From: Tetrahymena elliotti 4EA
Lineage: Eukaryota > Ciliophora > Oligohymenophorea > Hymenostomatida > Tetrahymenidae
Assembly (NCBI GenBank): GCA_000231825.2
Contig: JH720301.1
Coordinates: 248,001 to 312,000, forward strand
Reading direction: 5' to 3'
Length of the DNA: 64,000 nt
Shown here: positions 12,437 to 25,736 of the stretch, piece after piece
Position numbering within the stretch: the first letter of the stretch is position 1
How the letters are laid out: each line of letters begins with the position of its first letter
The notes under the pieces: generated by a model
The model's database searches: none
What the model was told of the DNA's origin: nothing
Seen by the model: the letters and a program-made list of their open reading frames with translations, nothing else
Program-made: the position numbers and the translations under genes

Positions 12437-12638
12437 GGTAGTCTTTGATAAATGAAAACATCAACAAATAAAATATATTCTTTTTAAAGTTATTGCTTGA
12501 ATTAAATTATAGATTTTTATTAACAAATAAGATAAGTAAATAGTAAAAATTTTTTTAATTTAATAATATTGAGTTTTAATTTTTTACTAGCTTTTTAATA
12601 TTTTTTTAATAAAATTAGAAATTTATGATTTATCTAAA

Positions 12639-14336
12639 TCAATATTCAGAGTTATAGCAATTTTTATGATATTAATATTGACTATTTTAATATTCCTAAT
12701 TTAGATATTTAGTTGTATCTTCATTTTCTAAATGATCTTTTTTATAATAATCATGAAAATATTAATCACTTGATTAAAATAAATTAGAAGACTTATCATC
12801 TATGAGACCATCACTACTATAATTATTTCCATTATTGATTAAAGTTTACTCCTTGTTTAAATGATTTCTATCCTAAATTGTGTTAAGAGATGAGTGATCA
12901 TCTTATATTTGCTCTTCGTTTGTCTAGTTATGAGTGAAATATTATTGTTACTATAAGAATGGTTGTTCTTTTAATTATATTAAATTAACTCTACTCATTT
13001 GATTGAAGTTTTAATTATTTTGATCTTCATAATAGAAATTTTAATTTGTATTTAAGTTTTCTTTGAAGCTATTTTGATTCACTGAGTTAAATTATTAGTT
13101 ATTTGACCAATTAGATTAAATATCTTCTTACTAATTTGATTATTTTTGATTTAATTAATTTTAATAAGTCTATTCATAGACTTAACTACTATTATCTTAA
13201 CTTGACATAAGTTAAGCTTCATTTTTATATTTTTGAGTTTAGCTTGAATTTTTTGTTTAAGATTTAGTGAAGCCTAGTTCCTTCATTTCTTCATTATTTG
13301 AGTAAAACATTTAAATAAATTTATTAGCTTATTCTCTATAAGATTATTGATTTTATACAACAAACTCATTTGCCTCTTAAAATCTATCTATCTTTGAAAT
13401 AAAAGGCTCAACTAAAATAAATTCTAAATAGTCATTTAAGTCTAATAGATGAGGATCAGGGGATAGATTCACATTTAATGGAAAAGTTTTAGCACTGACA
13501 AAGATATTTAATTCTTAGCCACTTTTTAACTTAACCTTTCTTTAAACATTGTTATAGTTTTTATTGTGAAAGTTAGAGTACATTTTTTCTTTCATGTAAT
13601 CCCAAGCATTATTTTGATGCTTTATTGGAACAGATCTATCCCTTAGGATAGATTATTCGAATTCTTATAGAGTATATCCAGATAATTTAATAGCGGAATT
13701 GGAATACCCAGATTTTATAACATCAATAGAATTTAATCCTTTTCTCCTAACAACAAAAAAGAAAATAGAATTAGGGTTATCACGGCAAATGGAATCTATA
13801 ATTTTCTATGCATTCTCAAAGCTTTTTTCCTTTCTCTCTGCATAGTTTATATGAATTTACTTTTATTCTTACTATTTTTATAGAATAGAGGCATATTTAC
13901 ACCTTCTGGAAACTTTCTCTTGGTAATCTTTCAACAGATAAGACATCTCTTTAGCTTTAGGATGATTAGCTCTTTCTACGGTTGATATAATTATCTCAAA
14001 ATTATTCATCATAGGAACATTAGAAACTGTCTAAAACTCTAAATGATTTTTACACCTTGTCATTTTATCAAGAATCTTAAATAGATTTGTGGGATTTTAT
14101 TTATATGCTCCACTTTCTTCTTTAAATATGTCAAAATCAACTACAATCTCTCCTGATATGTAAAATTAATATTTAGGCATTAGCTCTAAAGTAAAATTTA
14201 TTGGAACAACTTCTAGCTACCTTTTTTAAATTAGTTTTTCTATTTTTTTAGTAATCAATATATCCTTTCTCTTGTTTTTATTTACATTTTATTCATTGCC
14301 ATGCTTGTTTAATTTTTTAACTCTCTAAACGCTCAT
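12639..14336 (-). CDS. PAS-like domain protein with Gln/Asn-rich tail (paralog A)
   Basis: Uninterrupted frame of 565 residues from the ATG at 14336; the frame stays open upstream to about 14500, so a longer N-terminus or a 5' exon is possible. A basic N-terminus is followed by a strand-rich segment and a charged helix (VERANHPKAKEM...). A PAS-like segment at about 195-320 contains SIFFFVVRRKG, SGYTLQEFEQSILRDRSVP and VKLKSGQELNIFVSAKTF, the last like the terminal beta hairpin of PAS folds. PAS domains sense ligands or mediate dimers; no cofactor residue can be identified here. A conserved KFIQMFYSNNEE element and a 200-residue Gln/Asn tail follow. The same order is found in the genes at 16845 and 26636, which identifies a family. 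A sensory or regulatory role is inference from PAS alone. Confidence 0.8.
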
Positions 14337-16844
14337 GCTTTTATTAAATGAATTCCTTAATAAACCCTCTTTTTATATCTTCTTAAAAGCCAACAAAGTA
14401 TTTTTGCTTTTAAAATAGTTTTTCTCTTAAAATTTTGTTTTAGATATGTCCAAAAGATAGAAAAATAGTATGTTAAGTTAATGTATTTTTTGATCAAAAT
14501 TTAATTGGCTTTTGAAGTAATTAATATAAAAAGAGATATAATCTTAATGGAATTCTAATTAAAAGACACCTTATATTTTTTGTAATTTAATTCACATGTC
14601 AATTGCTTTTATTCACTCAAAAAAAATAAATCAAAATTTTAATAATAATAAAAATACCATTAGTAAAAGCAAGAATAACATTACATATTTAATAAATAAT
14701 TTGATCTTTTTTCAAAAAATTTGGGTGAAAAAATATTAAAAGTTATTAATTTTAGATATTTGTTTTCTCAATTTTACATTTTTTCCTTTGTAACAAAAAA
14801 TATAATACTTTCCCAATTATTAAAGTATTTTATTTTTTGTTTAAATACTAAGTGTAAAAAATATTTAAACTTAAAAAAATATTTCTTTTTTGTATGATTT
14901 TTTTATTATTAAACAAAAATAAAATATAAAAATTGAGAAAAAAAAATTTGATTATTCCAAATTAAAAAATTAGTTTTTACCTAAATGTTTCTAAATTTAG
15001 AATTATCATATCTGAATAGATAGAAAATAAAATTATATAAAATATTGTTTTGACTTGAAATTAATTGATAATTATTTTTTTATAAGATAGTAAAACATTC
15101 AATAAGTAATTATATAAATAAAAACGATTATGACAAATCTAGATTTCTACATCACAATTACAGAATCCATCAAAATGTATAAAGTTAGGCCTTCAATAAC
15201 TTTTTGTATTAATTTATTCATAAAAAAGTAATCATGAAAATTTTACAAAGAATTATTGATTTTCCTTCTTCTTTATTGAGCCCTTTTAAAAAATTATAAA
15301 ATAAATATTGAATTAAGTAATCTTTCTAGTTTGTTAAAAGCAGAGAAATATGGATTATTTTAAATTTAATAGGTATTCATGTCATATCAGAAATAGTCTA
15401 TGAGAATTATTTTAAAAAAATAATTGAATATTAACATTTATTTATTTTAATTTGTTAATTTTTAGTAAAAACTCTTTTCTTTAAAAATATTAAAAGATAA
15501 TAAATTAAAAATATACTATTTTTCAATGTTTTATTTTTTTTAAAAGTTAAAAGGTGATCAAAAAATTTACTTCATAATAATACAAATACTGAAATTTAGT
15601 TAATTTATTTAAAATTTTTATTATTGATTTATATGAATTAAAAGTAAAAATGATACTACTTAAAAACAATTAAACTTTTATCTTAATTTAATTTAAAAAC
15701 AATATTCTTAATTTTTAGAATATTAATTAAAAATAATCAATAAGTTTTTTCAATAAAAAATAATCATAAAATTTCAGTTTTGCTTAAAATTATAAGAAAA
15801 CACTAGTTTTTATGAACAAATTAAAATACAAACTTTCAATAAATGTGTATCTTTCTTCTAGTATTTTTTATTCAAGTATTCATGAAGCAAATGACTTTTC
15901 AATAAATTTTTGTGACTCTTCTTTTTCTATTTAGTTGTGAGCAATACATTTGAGATAAAATAACTGAAATTGATCAATCAAAAAATAAAAAATAAATACT
16001 TGAAAATTACTTTTAATTAATTAGTAAAAAATTCTTTTCAAATAAAATGATAAAAAAGCCTTAGTATTTTGGCACATAATTTTTAAGAATTAACATAAAA
16101 TAAATTTGAAGAGAAAGTATATACAATCTATTATTAAACAAGATATTTATTATTTTTGAAGAATCTTTTCAAATCATCTTTAAAAAAATATTAATTATTG
16201 AAAATAGAATAATGAACTGTTATCAAGGGTTCAAACAATAACTATTCAATTGTAAAATTAATTAATATACGTTAATTTAGAAAATTATGAATATGACAGT
16301 AACTTATATTCAAATTCAAATATTTACTGAAATTTATAAATTATAACAGAAATTTAATGAGATCTATGTTGCCTTTGAGTTTTCATATTTACAATAATTA
16401 ATTTTTTAGTTTGAACATTTTTTATAATTATTGATTAGAAGAATAATTTATTGGAATATATTTTGTAAATCAATTTATAATTTTAGCATAAATTTTTGAT
16501 TCTTTTATTTTTTTCTTTTTAAACATATCAGCAAAAAGTTAATAATTTGTAAGTGAAATAAATTTTAAATAGAATTTTATAAAATTGATAAATTTTATAC
16601 CTTAAGAGTGAAATTAAATAAATTTTTCATAATCATTGAAGAAATTAATAAATTAAAATATTACTTTGGAGTTGAACAAATTGAAAATTTCAAGATAGCT
16701 TGAATGAATTAACAAAATATTTTTTTTACTTTAAATTTATTTAAACTACACGAATTATATTAATATATGAATGAATACAAAATTGAAAATATTAATTTTA
16801 ATATAATTTTGGTATTATGGTTTTACTTACCTACTGTTTGTTGA
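14337..16844. other. 2.5-kb AT-rich gene-free stretch
   Basis: Very AT-rich DNA dominated by A and T runs, between two paralogous minus-strand genes. I found no coding-like frame, intron pattern or GC island. The first 150 bases may hold the 5' end of paralog A. Confidence 0.55.
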
Positions 16845-18275
16845 TCAAACTAGTTTGACATTTAGTTTTTATTGTTTCTTTTTTAGCATATTTTCTAAGA
16901 CTTTGTTGAATTTTTACTATTTTTTTATTTCTTCCTCTTTGTTACTATAATAGCTTGATATGAATTCTTGAGCTTTATTTTGATAATTTACTTAAATATT
17001 TTACTATGCAATAGGTTGGAGCTCAACATTTATTTTAGAATTTTCAACTTCACTTTTTTCTTCAAATATCTATCTCGAAATTTCTTTTTAATTATTTTAC
17101 GAACTTTCATCTATTTACCTTAAATAGCATAAATTGCTATTTGTTGTTATATTGGTTTTAAAACTCTGCTTAGAAGGTGAATCGATAGGGCTTATATTAT
17201 CATAACTTCTCTCAGATGAGTCATTTGAAATTAGCTATTAATCGTGATACAGAATATTAGATTCTTAATTATATGTAATAGAAGGAACATTCTTTAGTTT
17301 TTATATATCCAAAATTTGGCCATTTTAATCAATTACCCTCTTTTTACTTTAAGGAAATTTTTGATCTATTATAGGCGGTTGAATTAATTTATTTGCTTTT
17401 TCTTGATCTTCTTTATTCTTTACTCCTAAGTAGTGAATTATGAGATAATAATTACTCTCACTTTTAGGATCTACAAAATCACAAAGAGCATAAACTTTAG
17501 AAGATTCAATAACTTAAAATAAAGTATTTTTATATTTGATTAGAATATCTGAATCTATTGATTCTCCAGACTTTGCATATTGAGCATGGTCAATATTTAG
17601 TTTTTACAAAGATCTAAAAACTTAAAAGACTGCTTTTTCATCTCTATTGATAGGCATATGGTTGTTCCTGAGCATAGATTATTCAAAAATATCTGCGCTG
17701 ATACCAAAATATTGCATTCCTGGAATGCTAATACCACTCCTTAAATTAGTAAACTCATGAGGAGTCTTTCTGAATATTTAATAATGGATAAAAGGATTTT
17801 TAGAAACATGTTCATTGAGTATTTAAGTAGCCTTTTGAAAAATTGTTTTCTCCAAATCTTCATTATTTAAGAGCATTTAATCTAACTTTTCTGTAATATG
17901 AAGACTCTCATCAAGACTTTACTCTTATTTAATTTTATTTTAGTAATTTTGAAGCTGAATTGATAGCTAATTAACTGCCCTATCCTCCATAGTCCTCAAT
18001 TTATCTATCAAAAACTAAAAATCATTGATTTATTATTAATCATTGCATAAATCAAAATTTAAGAATTAATTGGTCTTCACAACTCTTTTGCAGCTTTTAA
18101 ACCCTACCAGTGGATTATTTTCACAAAATATCATTCCCTTTTTAGATTCAAAATCAAAATCAAGTGGGATATCTCCGTATAGAAAGAATTTATATGGGAC
18201 ATAGAGCTCCTTAATAATAGAAACTATTTTTAGCTAATCTTTTTCATCCCTTTTTTATTTTAACTTCAAAGCCAT
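16845..18275 (-). CDS. PAS-like domain protein (paralog B)
   Basis: Single exon, 476 residues, from ATG at 18275 to TGA at 16845-16847. The N-terminal part (FFLYGDIPLDFDF, MIFCENNPLVGFK) parallels the ISGEIVVDFDIF region of paralog A. A coiled-coil-like stretch (about 105-165) follows. A PAS-like segment at about 175-320 has YQIFRKTPHEF, YFGISADIFEQSMLRNNHMP and NYYLIIHYLGV. The FEQS(I/M)LR motif is shared with paralog A (FEQSILRDRSVP), and the C-terminal AQEFISSYYSNKEEE matches the KFIQMFYSNNEE element there. No intron is needed. Biochemical role unknown; PAS folds usually serve in signal sensing or dimerisation. Its closeness to paralog A suggests local duplication, although the sequences have diverged strongly. 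Confidence 0.82.
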
Positions 18276-18751
18276 TTTGGATTTCCAATTAAGCTAATTG
18301 GTAAATTAATAGAGCGTATAAGTATTTTAGAATGTTTTGAAAGTAAAAATCTTCTAGACAACTCTGCAAAATCCTAGATAAGGAAATAGAATTTTTAGAA
18401 GTTGAAGTGGATAAATAAAAAGACTTTTTGATAATTTTGAATATTAGAAACTAAATGTTTTGTTTCTTTTTAATTTTGCGACAAATGTGATGGTCAATAA
18501 TAAATTTGTATGGTCATATATTAAATTTTCTAAATAGAAAGTATATTAAAATCAGTGTCTTATTGATGATAAAAACTTAAAAATAACTAAAATAAGAATT
18601 AGTAAAATTCATCAACTAATTTCATGAAATTTAGCTTCCTATTCTAAAAGCAAAATATCAAAATAAATCAAACCAAATTTTTGAAATTCTAAAAAAATTA
18701 ATTTAGAATTAGATATTCAAATCAAAATACTTTGAAAAGTATCAGGCTATT
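18276..18751. other. AT-rich spacer between paralog B and the small gene
   Basis: Under 0.5 kb of AT-rich DNA, the likely 5' region of paralog B and the 3' region of the small minus-strand gene. Nothing specific seen. Confidence 0.5.
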
Positions 18752-19182
18752 TCAATTCTCTAACAAACTTCTAAAAAATTTATTACAAAGTAAAGATTAA
18801 CAATAATTTTTTTAAAAATTTTACATAAATATTCGATTCTAGAACAACTTACCTAAAATTTAAAACTATTTCAATTTCATTAAAGAGCAACAATTCATAA
18901 AATTTGTAAAAATAGTATTTTTCTTTTTTCATAAATATTTATTAATTTAATTACTCTTTATTTAACTTTACCACAGTTATAAATATTTATTAATTTAATT
19001 ACTCTTTATTTAACTTTACCACAGTTTAGGGATTGTAAGTCAGCAAATCATTAGCATACTCCCTTAAATCAATACCTTTATCAGAGCTTGAGTCTGGACA
19101 AGCTGATTAACTGTTGAAAAAAGTAAATAGATATCAGCAAGTTAATTAATTACTAGATTTAATTATTTTATATTTTAATCAT
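18752..19182 (-). CDS. Small hypothetical protein with a duplicated 16-residue unit
   Basis: Three-exon model of 101 residues: 19182-19154, 19110-18853 and 18770-18752. The introns are 19111-19153 (ends TTTTTTCAACAG) and 18771-18852 (starts GTAAGT, ends TTTTTTAG). The lengths sum to 306 nt. The middle exon is markedly richer in G+C and coding-like (ACPDSSSDKGIDLREYAND). It contains the repeat TVVKLNKEQLNQQIFI and, directly after it, TVVKLNKEQLNQQIFM. These are encoded by two exact 48-bp tandem copies at 18931-18978 and 18979-19026. No family is recognised. The first exon is tiny and uncertain; a longer upstream exon is possible. If intron 2 is retained the frame stays open to 18717. Confidence 0.45.
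18931..19026. repeat. Two exact 48-bp tandem copies
   Basis: Bases 18931-18978 are repeated without change at 18979-19026. The unit begins ATAAATATTTATTAATTT and ends TTTACCACAGTT. It lies in the main exon of the small minus-strand gene. 48 is a multiple of three, so the protein gains 16 residues without a frame change. Identity of the copies implies a recent event. Confidence 0.95.
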
Positions 19183-21300
19183 TATATGTATTAATACTAT
19201 TTTCCTTCTAATTTAAATAATGCTTTTAATTAATTTGAATTTTGATAAAAATTTGGTAACTAATATGAACATTTTTACAAATATAATATTTTAAACCCTT
19301 TACATCCTTATAATTATAACTCATATTCATCTCAGAATAAAGTTATTTCAAATATAGAGGTAGCTATTATTACAAAACAAAAAGTAATTTGGATATCTTA
19401 AACTTAAAAACAGTTTTCATACATTTTTTTCTTGAAATTTACAATTTTTAAATCTTTCTAAAATATTAAACAAATAGATTAAAGTATAGAAATAATAAAA
19501 TGAATAAAAAAGAAGTCAAATACAATTTTTATTATAAAAAGCTAACATAAATAAATCTGAAAAGTATTATATTTCAAACAAATCACATAGTTTTCAAAAC
19601 TTTACATTTAATAAAAAAAAACCTAATAAGTAAAAGTTTAAATAAAAATTTTAATTTTAAAATAATGATGTATTTTATAAACCAAAGATACTTTGCATTA
19701 AACTACATTTACTTAAATTCAATGATAGTCAATTTCATAATAATAATAATATAAATCAACTTGATATTATATTTTAAAACAATATTTTGAACTTACTTAT
19801 TTTTCCTTTTTTTATGAAATCCATGAATTTCAGCTCAAAAAAAAATTTTTGAGTGATTTTTAATGTTAAAATTATAGGAAACTTTAAAGAAATTATCACT
19901 ACTTTCTTTCAAATTATTAATTAAATTTGCTTACATTCAAAAAGATATCATAATTATTTGTATTAAAATTTTTTTCTTAAGAGATTAAAAAAAGATTGTT
20001 TTGGAAGATATAAATTTTCTAACTTGAAATATTCTTATTATAAAACTTTCTTCACATAATTTTAGATTGCTTGTTAAAATAAATAAAAATAAAATTAATG
20101 TTAAACATTATAATAAAAATAATTTGTGGACTATTTTACTTTTTCACTAGATGAATCTAAAAGAAAGCAATTTAAGAAATATTATGATAATAATTACTGT
20201 AAAAGATTTTTTTCATAATGGGCATTCAAAAATCAATAAAAAATATTCTGAATTTTCTTACACTAGAGAAGCTAAGTTAATTACTTAAGATAGGGTAATA
20301 TTAAATTTTTAAAAGACATAAAAGTTTTTTGAACTGAAAACAAGCTTCATGAAAAATATAAGTTTGGAATCACTAAATTTCTATCTTATATTATATTAAT
20401 TTTTTATTATAAGAAGCATACTTTGTCTTAAATATCTGCTCAAATTAATACTTTTTAGAGAAGCAAAAATATATTTGCTATTTAATTTTGCTAATAACAT
20501 TCAAAAATAATTTGTAAAGTCAAAAAATATTACAAAATAAATCTAGAATTTGCTGTTTTAAGTGTTTCTTCAAACTATTCAATAATTTATTGTTTTTTAT
20601 GAAGAAGCTAAAACTAATATTTTTGATAATGTTATAAAATAATTTAGGGGTTTATGAAAGATAAAATTAGAACCTTGCTAAAGTAAGGTAAGTTTTTTAA
20701 TTAAAAAAGCAATAAAATAAAATTCTTAGTGGTTAGTATTTTTGTGAAGTTATCTAATTAAATTTTTTTTTCAGTGACTGTCTTTTTCTTCAAATTAAAT
20801 ATTTTGATATCGTTAAGAGTAAATTAAAAAAAGATTGTAAGTAAAGAAATTCTATAGATTTTTTGTGAAAGAAAGTATAGAAAATATGTATTATGAGTTT
20901 ATTACTTATTTAAAACTTGATGATTTTTGAAAAATTTATGAAATGAGTATTTAATTGAAAAACTTTTAGGATTCTCATAATAAATTCTTATTTAAAATTA
21001 AAATATTATTGATGGAAATATTTTTAGATAAAATAAATGTCTTTTTATTCAGTTGAAAGTGTAAATAATTTTTAATTTATGCTTTGTTTGGTACTTTTCC
21101 TAATTAATCTGAGAATTCATATGATGTGAAAAAAAAATTAGTGTAAGGTAATTCTAATCAAAGTCATTTTAAGCTTTGATATGTTTATTTTTTCAAAAAT
21201 ATTATACTGAGATGATAATGAAATTTAAAATTCAGAAGGTCAGAAAGAAATATTCTTAATTTTATTATTATTTTTAAAGTGTAAATGGTTTCTTTAATTT
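19183..21300. other. 2.1-kb AT-rich gene-free stretch
   Basis: AT-rich DNA without a convincing coding frame. Scattered long A and T runs only. Confidence 0.5.
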
Positions 21301-23516
21301 AAATAAGGCTGAATAGTTCTATAAAAAATACATAGAAACTATATTATAATAATTTCAAATTAGGAAAGCTTGCATTCAAGAATAAATTTCATGAGTAAAT
21401 AAAAAATAAGAATTTGATCAATTAAAAGTTAGCGAATAACCTCTGTTAGATTTAATTAGGTCAATCAAATGAATATAGATTATTAAGGGTGATAATGAAA
21501 AATTTTAATTTGCAAAAATGACTAAAGTGGCTGATTAATTTAATGATAAGGAATAATAAATATGATAATACCAATTAAGAGCTGGTTAGTGCTTATTTTT
21601 TGTTTGCGATAAATGTGATCTTATAAAATATGGAATGCTTTTACTAAAATTTAATCTTGAAAATACTAAAAAGTGTAATTTCCACACAGGTTTATTAAAA
21701 AATGATAATTAATTCAGATTATAGTACTACAAAAAAATTAATAATGAATAAATACCAAAAAGTTAAAATATTAATAATAATGTAAAGATTTATTTTATAG
21801 AAGCTGGTAGCGATCTAAATCTGTAAATAAAAGGCCTGGTTCAAAAAAATAAAAAATAAGACCAGTAAATTTGGTTAGTAAAAAACCTTTTATAAAACTT
21901 AATTTTATAATAATACGAATAAAATTAATAAATTTAGGGGCTTGAATATCAAGTAATCTCTAATATTTGCAAGCTAAAGGGAAGGAAATTATACTCAGAA
22001 TTAACTTTGGTAATCAATAAATTTTAAGATTGGACATTAAGATCTTTTAGTATCTAAAAATCTACTTTCTGGATATCATATTTGCCTTTCAAATAAATAA
22101 AAACGTGTATTTTTTAAATTTTTTGGGTTTTATAAGTTATTATCTAGCTATTTACTTAAATAAAAAAATAAGCTTTGAGAGCAAGGCTAAAGCTATTTTT
22201 TGTTTTAGACAAAAGCAATTGAGTAATTTGTTCCAGTAATTTGCAGGTCTATCTTTTAAAAAAAAGTTGAAAATAAAGTAAATTTCTTTATTTTCTGATT
22301 TGAAAAATTTGACATTGGGTCTAAATGAATGAATATTCAATAAATGAATAATTTAAGGAAATTAGATTTTATTTTATAAAGCTATTTTTTTCCATAACTT
22401 TGAAAATTACAAAAACATGATGATTTTACTTGATAAAAAAATTAAACTTTTGTTAATTTTAAAAAGATGAAAAGTATGATTTAGGAGATCGAAAAATAAA
22501 ATTGGCTAAAATGAGATAAAGTAAATTGAGGTATAGAGTGAGCAAATTTAAATTAATTTAGTTGGATATCAGCATTAGTAATTTGTTTCATATAGTATTA
22601 CTTTACATTCCTTTATTTTAGATTACTATTTAATTTTTTTTATTTATTGATTACTTGTTATAAAAAAAATAGATTACATAAGTAATAATAAATTTGTAGC
22701 TTTTTGATTCTTTCTATTGGTGTGAAATTTTAATCGAATTTGTAAAGCCTTTGTTGTAAAGGAGGATAGTATTGATTGGTAGAAGGTGAATTAGAAGTTA
22801 CCGTTACAATTGAGTTTTTTTTGTAAAAATTGATTTTAATGTTTTTAAAATATATGAATATTTAGGAGGATGTTCTTGTTAAAATACATTTTGTGATTTT
22901 TAATATTCTTGTATAAGCAAAATTAAATTAGATATTTTTTTAAAATTGACTTAGAGATTACTCTGATTAATTTTCTCTACCTATTATGGATGGGCAATTA
23001 AACTATTAAGTTTTGTGCCCAATATATCTTTAATTCAAATAATAAAATTATTAATTGGTAGAGTATATTCTATTAAATTTTCTACCATAATTAATTACCA
23101 TTTATCCTATTAAAAATTGTATTCAAAAAGTTAGAAAATAAATGAATGATTCTAAAACCAATAAGTTTGATTTTATTTTTTTATTTTAATTCAGGCTTTA
23201 CACGCTGTTTTCATTTTTTAAAGATTACACATTTCAAAAAAAAAAATTTTACTAATATCTTGTAAGCCCAAATTCCACTGCGAAAAGAGCTTCTAAATAC
23301 AGGATTTGCAAGAAAGAGAATTTAGAGGAAAAAAATATTTTATGTTTAAATGGAGAATTAGTGGAATAAGAAAAGCTTACTTTAGAAAAGTAAGCTAAGA
23401 AAATGAGGAAATAGAAAAGTTCGATTGAAGATATTCATTCATTCATCATTTACAAGCAAATTAAGAATTTTACCCAAGTTGATCTTTTCTCAAGTGTTAG
23501 TAAGTTTTGTAATTGA
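21301..23516 (+). CDS. Coding-like segments, gene model unresolved
   Basis: Several plus-strand pieces read as protein but in different frames. Examples are QLRAG...CDKCDLIKYGM near 21575-21640, GLEYQVISNICKLKGRKLY at 21937-21993, DEKYDLGDRKIKLAKM near 22467, AFVVKEDSIDWQKVNQKLP near 22750, and the final NLEEKNILCLNGELVEQ...FCN* ending at TGA 23514-23516. Intron-like GT...AG segments separate some of them (for example 21864-21936). However, in-frame TGA codons interrupt the 5' part (near 21391, 21468 and 21562), and I could not join all pieces into one frame. It is either a multi-exon gene with small exons or a decaying gene. No domain was identified; the Cys pair alone does not establish a zinc finger. 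Confidence 0.35.
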
Positions 23517-25448
23517 AAAGAAGAAACAATAAAAAGAATTTATGGATATTTTATTCATTTAGTTAAATAATAAAATCTGAGCAATTAAATTATTATTAAA
23601 ACAGTAATCAAATATTAGATAGAAAGAGATAGACATCAATTTTCTTCACAAGACTTCTATATTAAATTAGATGCCTTTATCAAAGCATAAACAAACAAAC
23701 AAACAAATTGATATTTATTTGCTTTTTGCAAATTTAAATTGAGACAAATCAATCAAATAATAGTCTAATCTTTTTTTAACCATAAATTGATAAGTAACAC
23801 TACTCATTAAATTATAAAATATCATATTATTAATCATTAAATTAAGTTAGCACGTATATGTCAATTCTCTATAGAAATTTGAACCAAGATACCTATTTTA
23901 ATATACAAATTCTTCTAATCTTTTCCTAGAAACTATTCTGGTATCAGAACGTTTTTAGTCTTTTTTAAAGGCTTTTAAAATGAACGCTCATTAATTAAAT
24001 TAAAAAAAGCTCAACGTCAATTAAAATTCCTCAAATAAAAATACATATTAGTATATTATAAAAATTGAAAATAATTCATTAATTATATTATAACATCCAT
24101 GTGCACTTGCATGATTGGAGCAAGGAAGCATTCTAAAACTTAACTTTTTATTCATTGTGCTAATAACTAATTTTCAAGCATTAAAACTAACCAAAATTCT
24201 GAAATCACTTACAGCTTTTCCTATGGATTAGCAAAAATTTTAGAATTTCTATAGTAGGAGATACTAATTTCAAATATGTTGTTAACTTTGTGAATCATGA
24301 ATTTTTTTAGAATTTACTAATGGGTTTTTTTGTAGAGTATTCAAGAACTGTAGCTATTTAAAAAAGTTTTCATAAAATTTTTTTTAAATTAGAAAAGGGG
24401 GTAAGTAAGATTGATTAGAAAATTTATTGTTGGGAGTGATTTATATATAGCAAATAAAAAACAAAACTACTGCTTTAATGTTAAAATGAAGTTTATATCT
24501 TGAAGGAAATCTTTAAATCCTAATAGTATTCTTAGGTGGACAGAAATATAAAAACAGGTAGCTTGCATTTTTATATCTTTAAAATATTTAGGTGTAAATA
24601 GTAATCAATTTAATTATTTGTAAATCTAACTAATTAAATTAAGTAATTCCTTAAATTTTAACAGTATTATATTAAAAAGAGTAATTATTATTGGATTCTT
24701 TCAGCTTTTCCTTCTATGCAAGCTAAATTTCAATATCTAAATTTTTCCATAAATACTTGTTTTGTTTACTTATTTTGCATTTAGCTTTACATTCTTTATT
24801 AGATTAAATGCAAATCTCCAATCACTTAATTGTAATATTTGAGCAAACCAAATTCTCTATATCAAATTCCTACTCTCAGTTATGATCTAATATCTAAAAT
24901 ACTTTCAAATTTAACAGAAATTGATTGCTCTTGTAATTTCATTAAATTACTTTCATAAAAAGTAATTGAGCTCCTCTTGAAAATTTTATTAGAGTTTCTA
25001 GATTAAAAGAAATTTTCTATCTGAGCAATTTGTTGTTTTTTAAAAAAATGCTTTTTAAATTTAATTGAAAAAAATGTAAAAAGAAATCGTTTAGTTTTTA
25101 TCAGGAAAGCAGTAAGATATACTTCTATGAAGAACAAATTTCAAGATGAAAACACGTAAATATTTAAATTCTAAACATTTCTTTTTGAGTAGTTGAAATT
25201 ATTTAGATTATAGCAATCTTTTGGACATTTTTTAAAAAGATTTGTGTGATAGGTTGATATAATTTTTGAAAAATACAAAATTTTGATCTGAAAAAGCAGA
25301 AAAAAAAATTGCTAAACGTTTGTAAGAAGTAATACAAAATACTTGTACTATTGATAATGTTGGATGACTAATTATAATTATTCACTAAAACTTATTTAAT
25401 TATTTATTTTTTGTTTTTTGTTATTAGACAGCCAGCCTCATTCACAAG
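23517..25448. other. 1.9-kb AT-rich gene-free stretch
   Basis: Contains a short AAAC repeat near 23690-23706 and otherwise AT-rich sequence. No coding frame supported. Confidence 0.5.
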
Positions 25449-25736
25449 ATGAGTAAATTCAAGAAAGTTTCTATATTAGTCTAAATATATTCTCTGTTTT
25501 CTTCTATTTTACTCCTAATTAATGTATATATTGATTGTCTCAGCAAATACATTACATTCAAAGAGAGAGAAAAAAAAAATTAAAATCCCATTCTGACTAA
25601 AAGCATCTTTGCAGTTTATTAGTTATCCATCAATCAATCCACTCTTTATCTATTTTCTGGCTAACTTTGTTTCCTATTACAAATTTTTACATTACAGATT
25701 CTGAAAATAATAAAATAACTTTTTGAGTCATAATGA
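25449..25736 (+). CDS. Small possible membrane protein, 95 codons
   Basis: ATG (MSKFKKVSILVQIYS) to TGA with no internal TGA. A hydrophobic stretch at about 7-27 could be a signal anchor, followed by a charged KEREKKN and a second hydrophobic stretch near the end. The sequence around it is somewhat less AT-rich than the flanking spacer. No homologous family was recognised and the frame is short, so chance occurrence is a real possibility. Confidence 0.25.
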
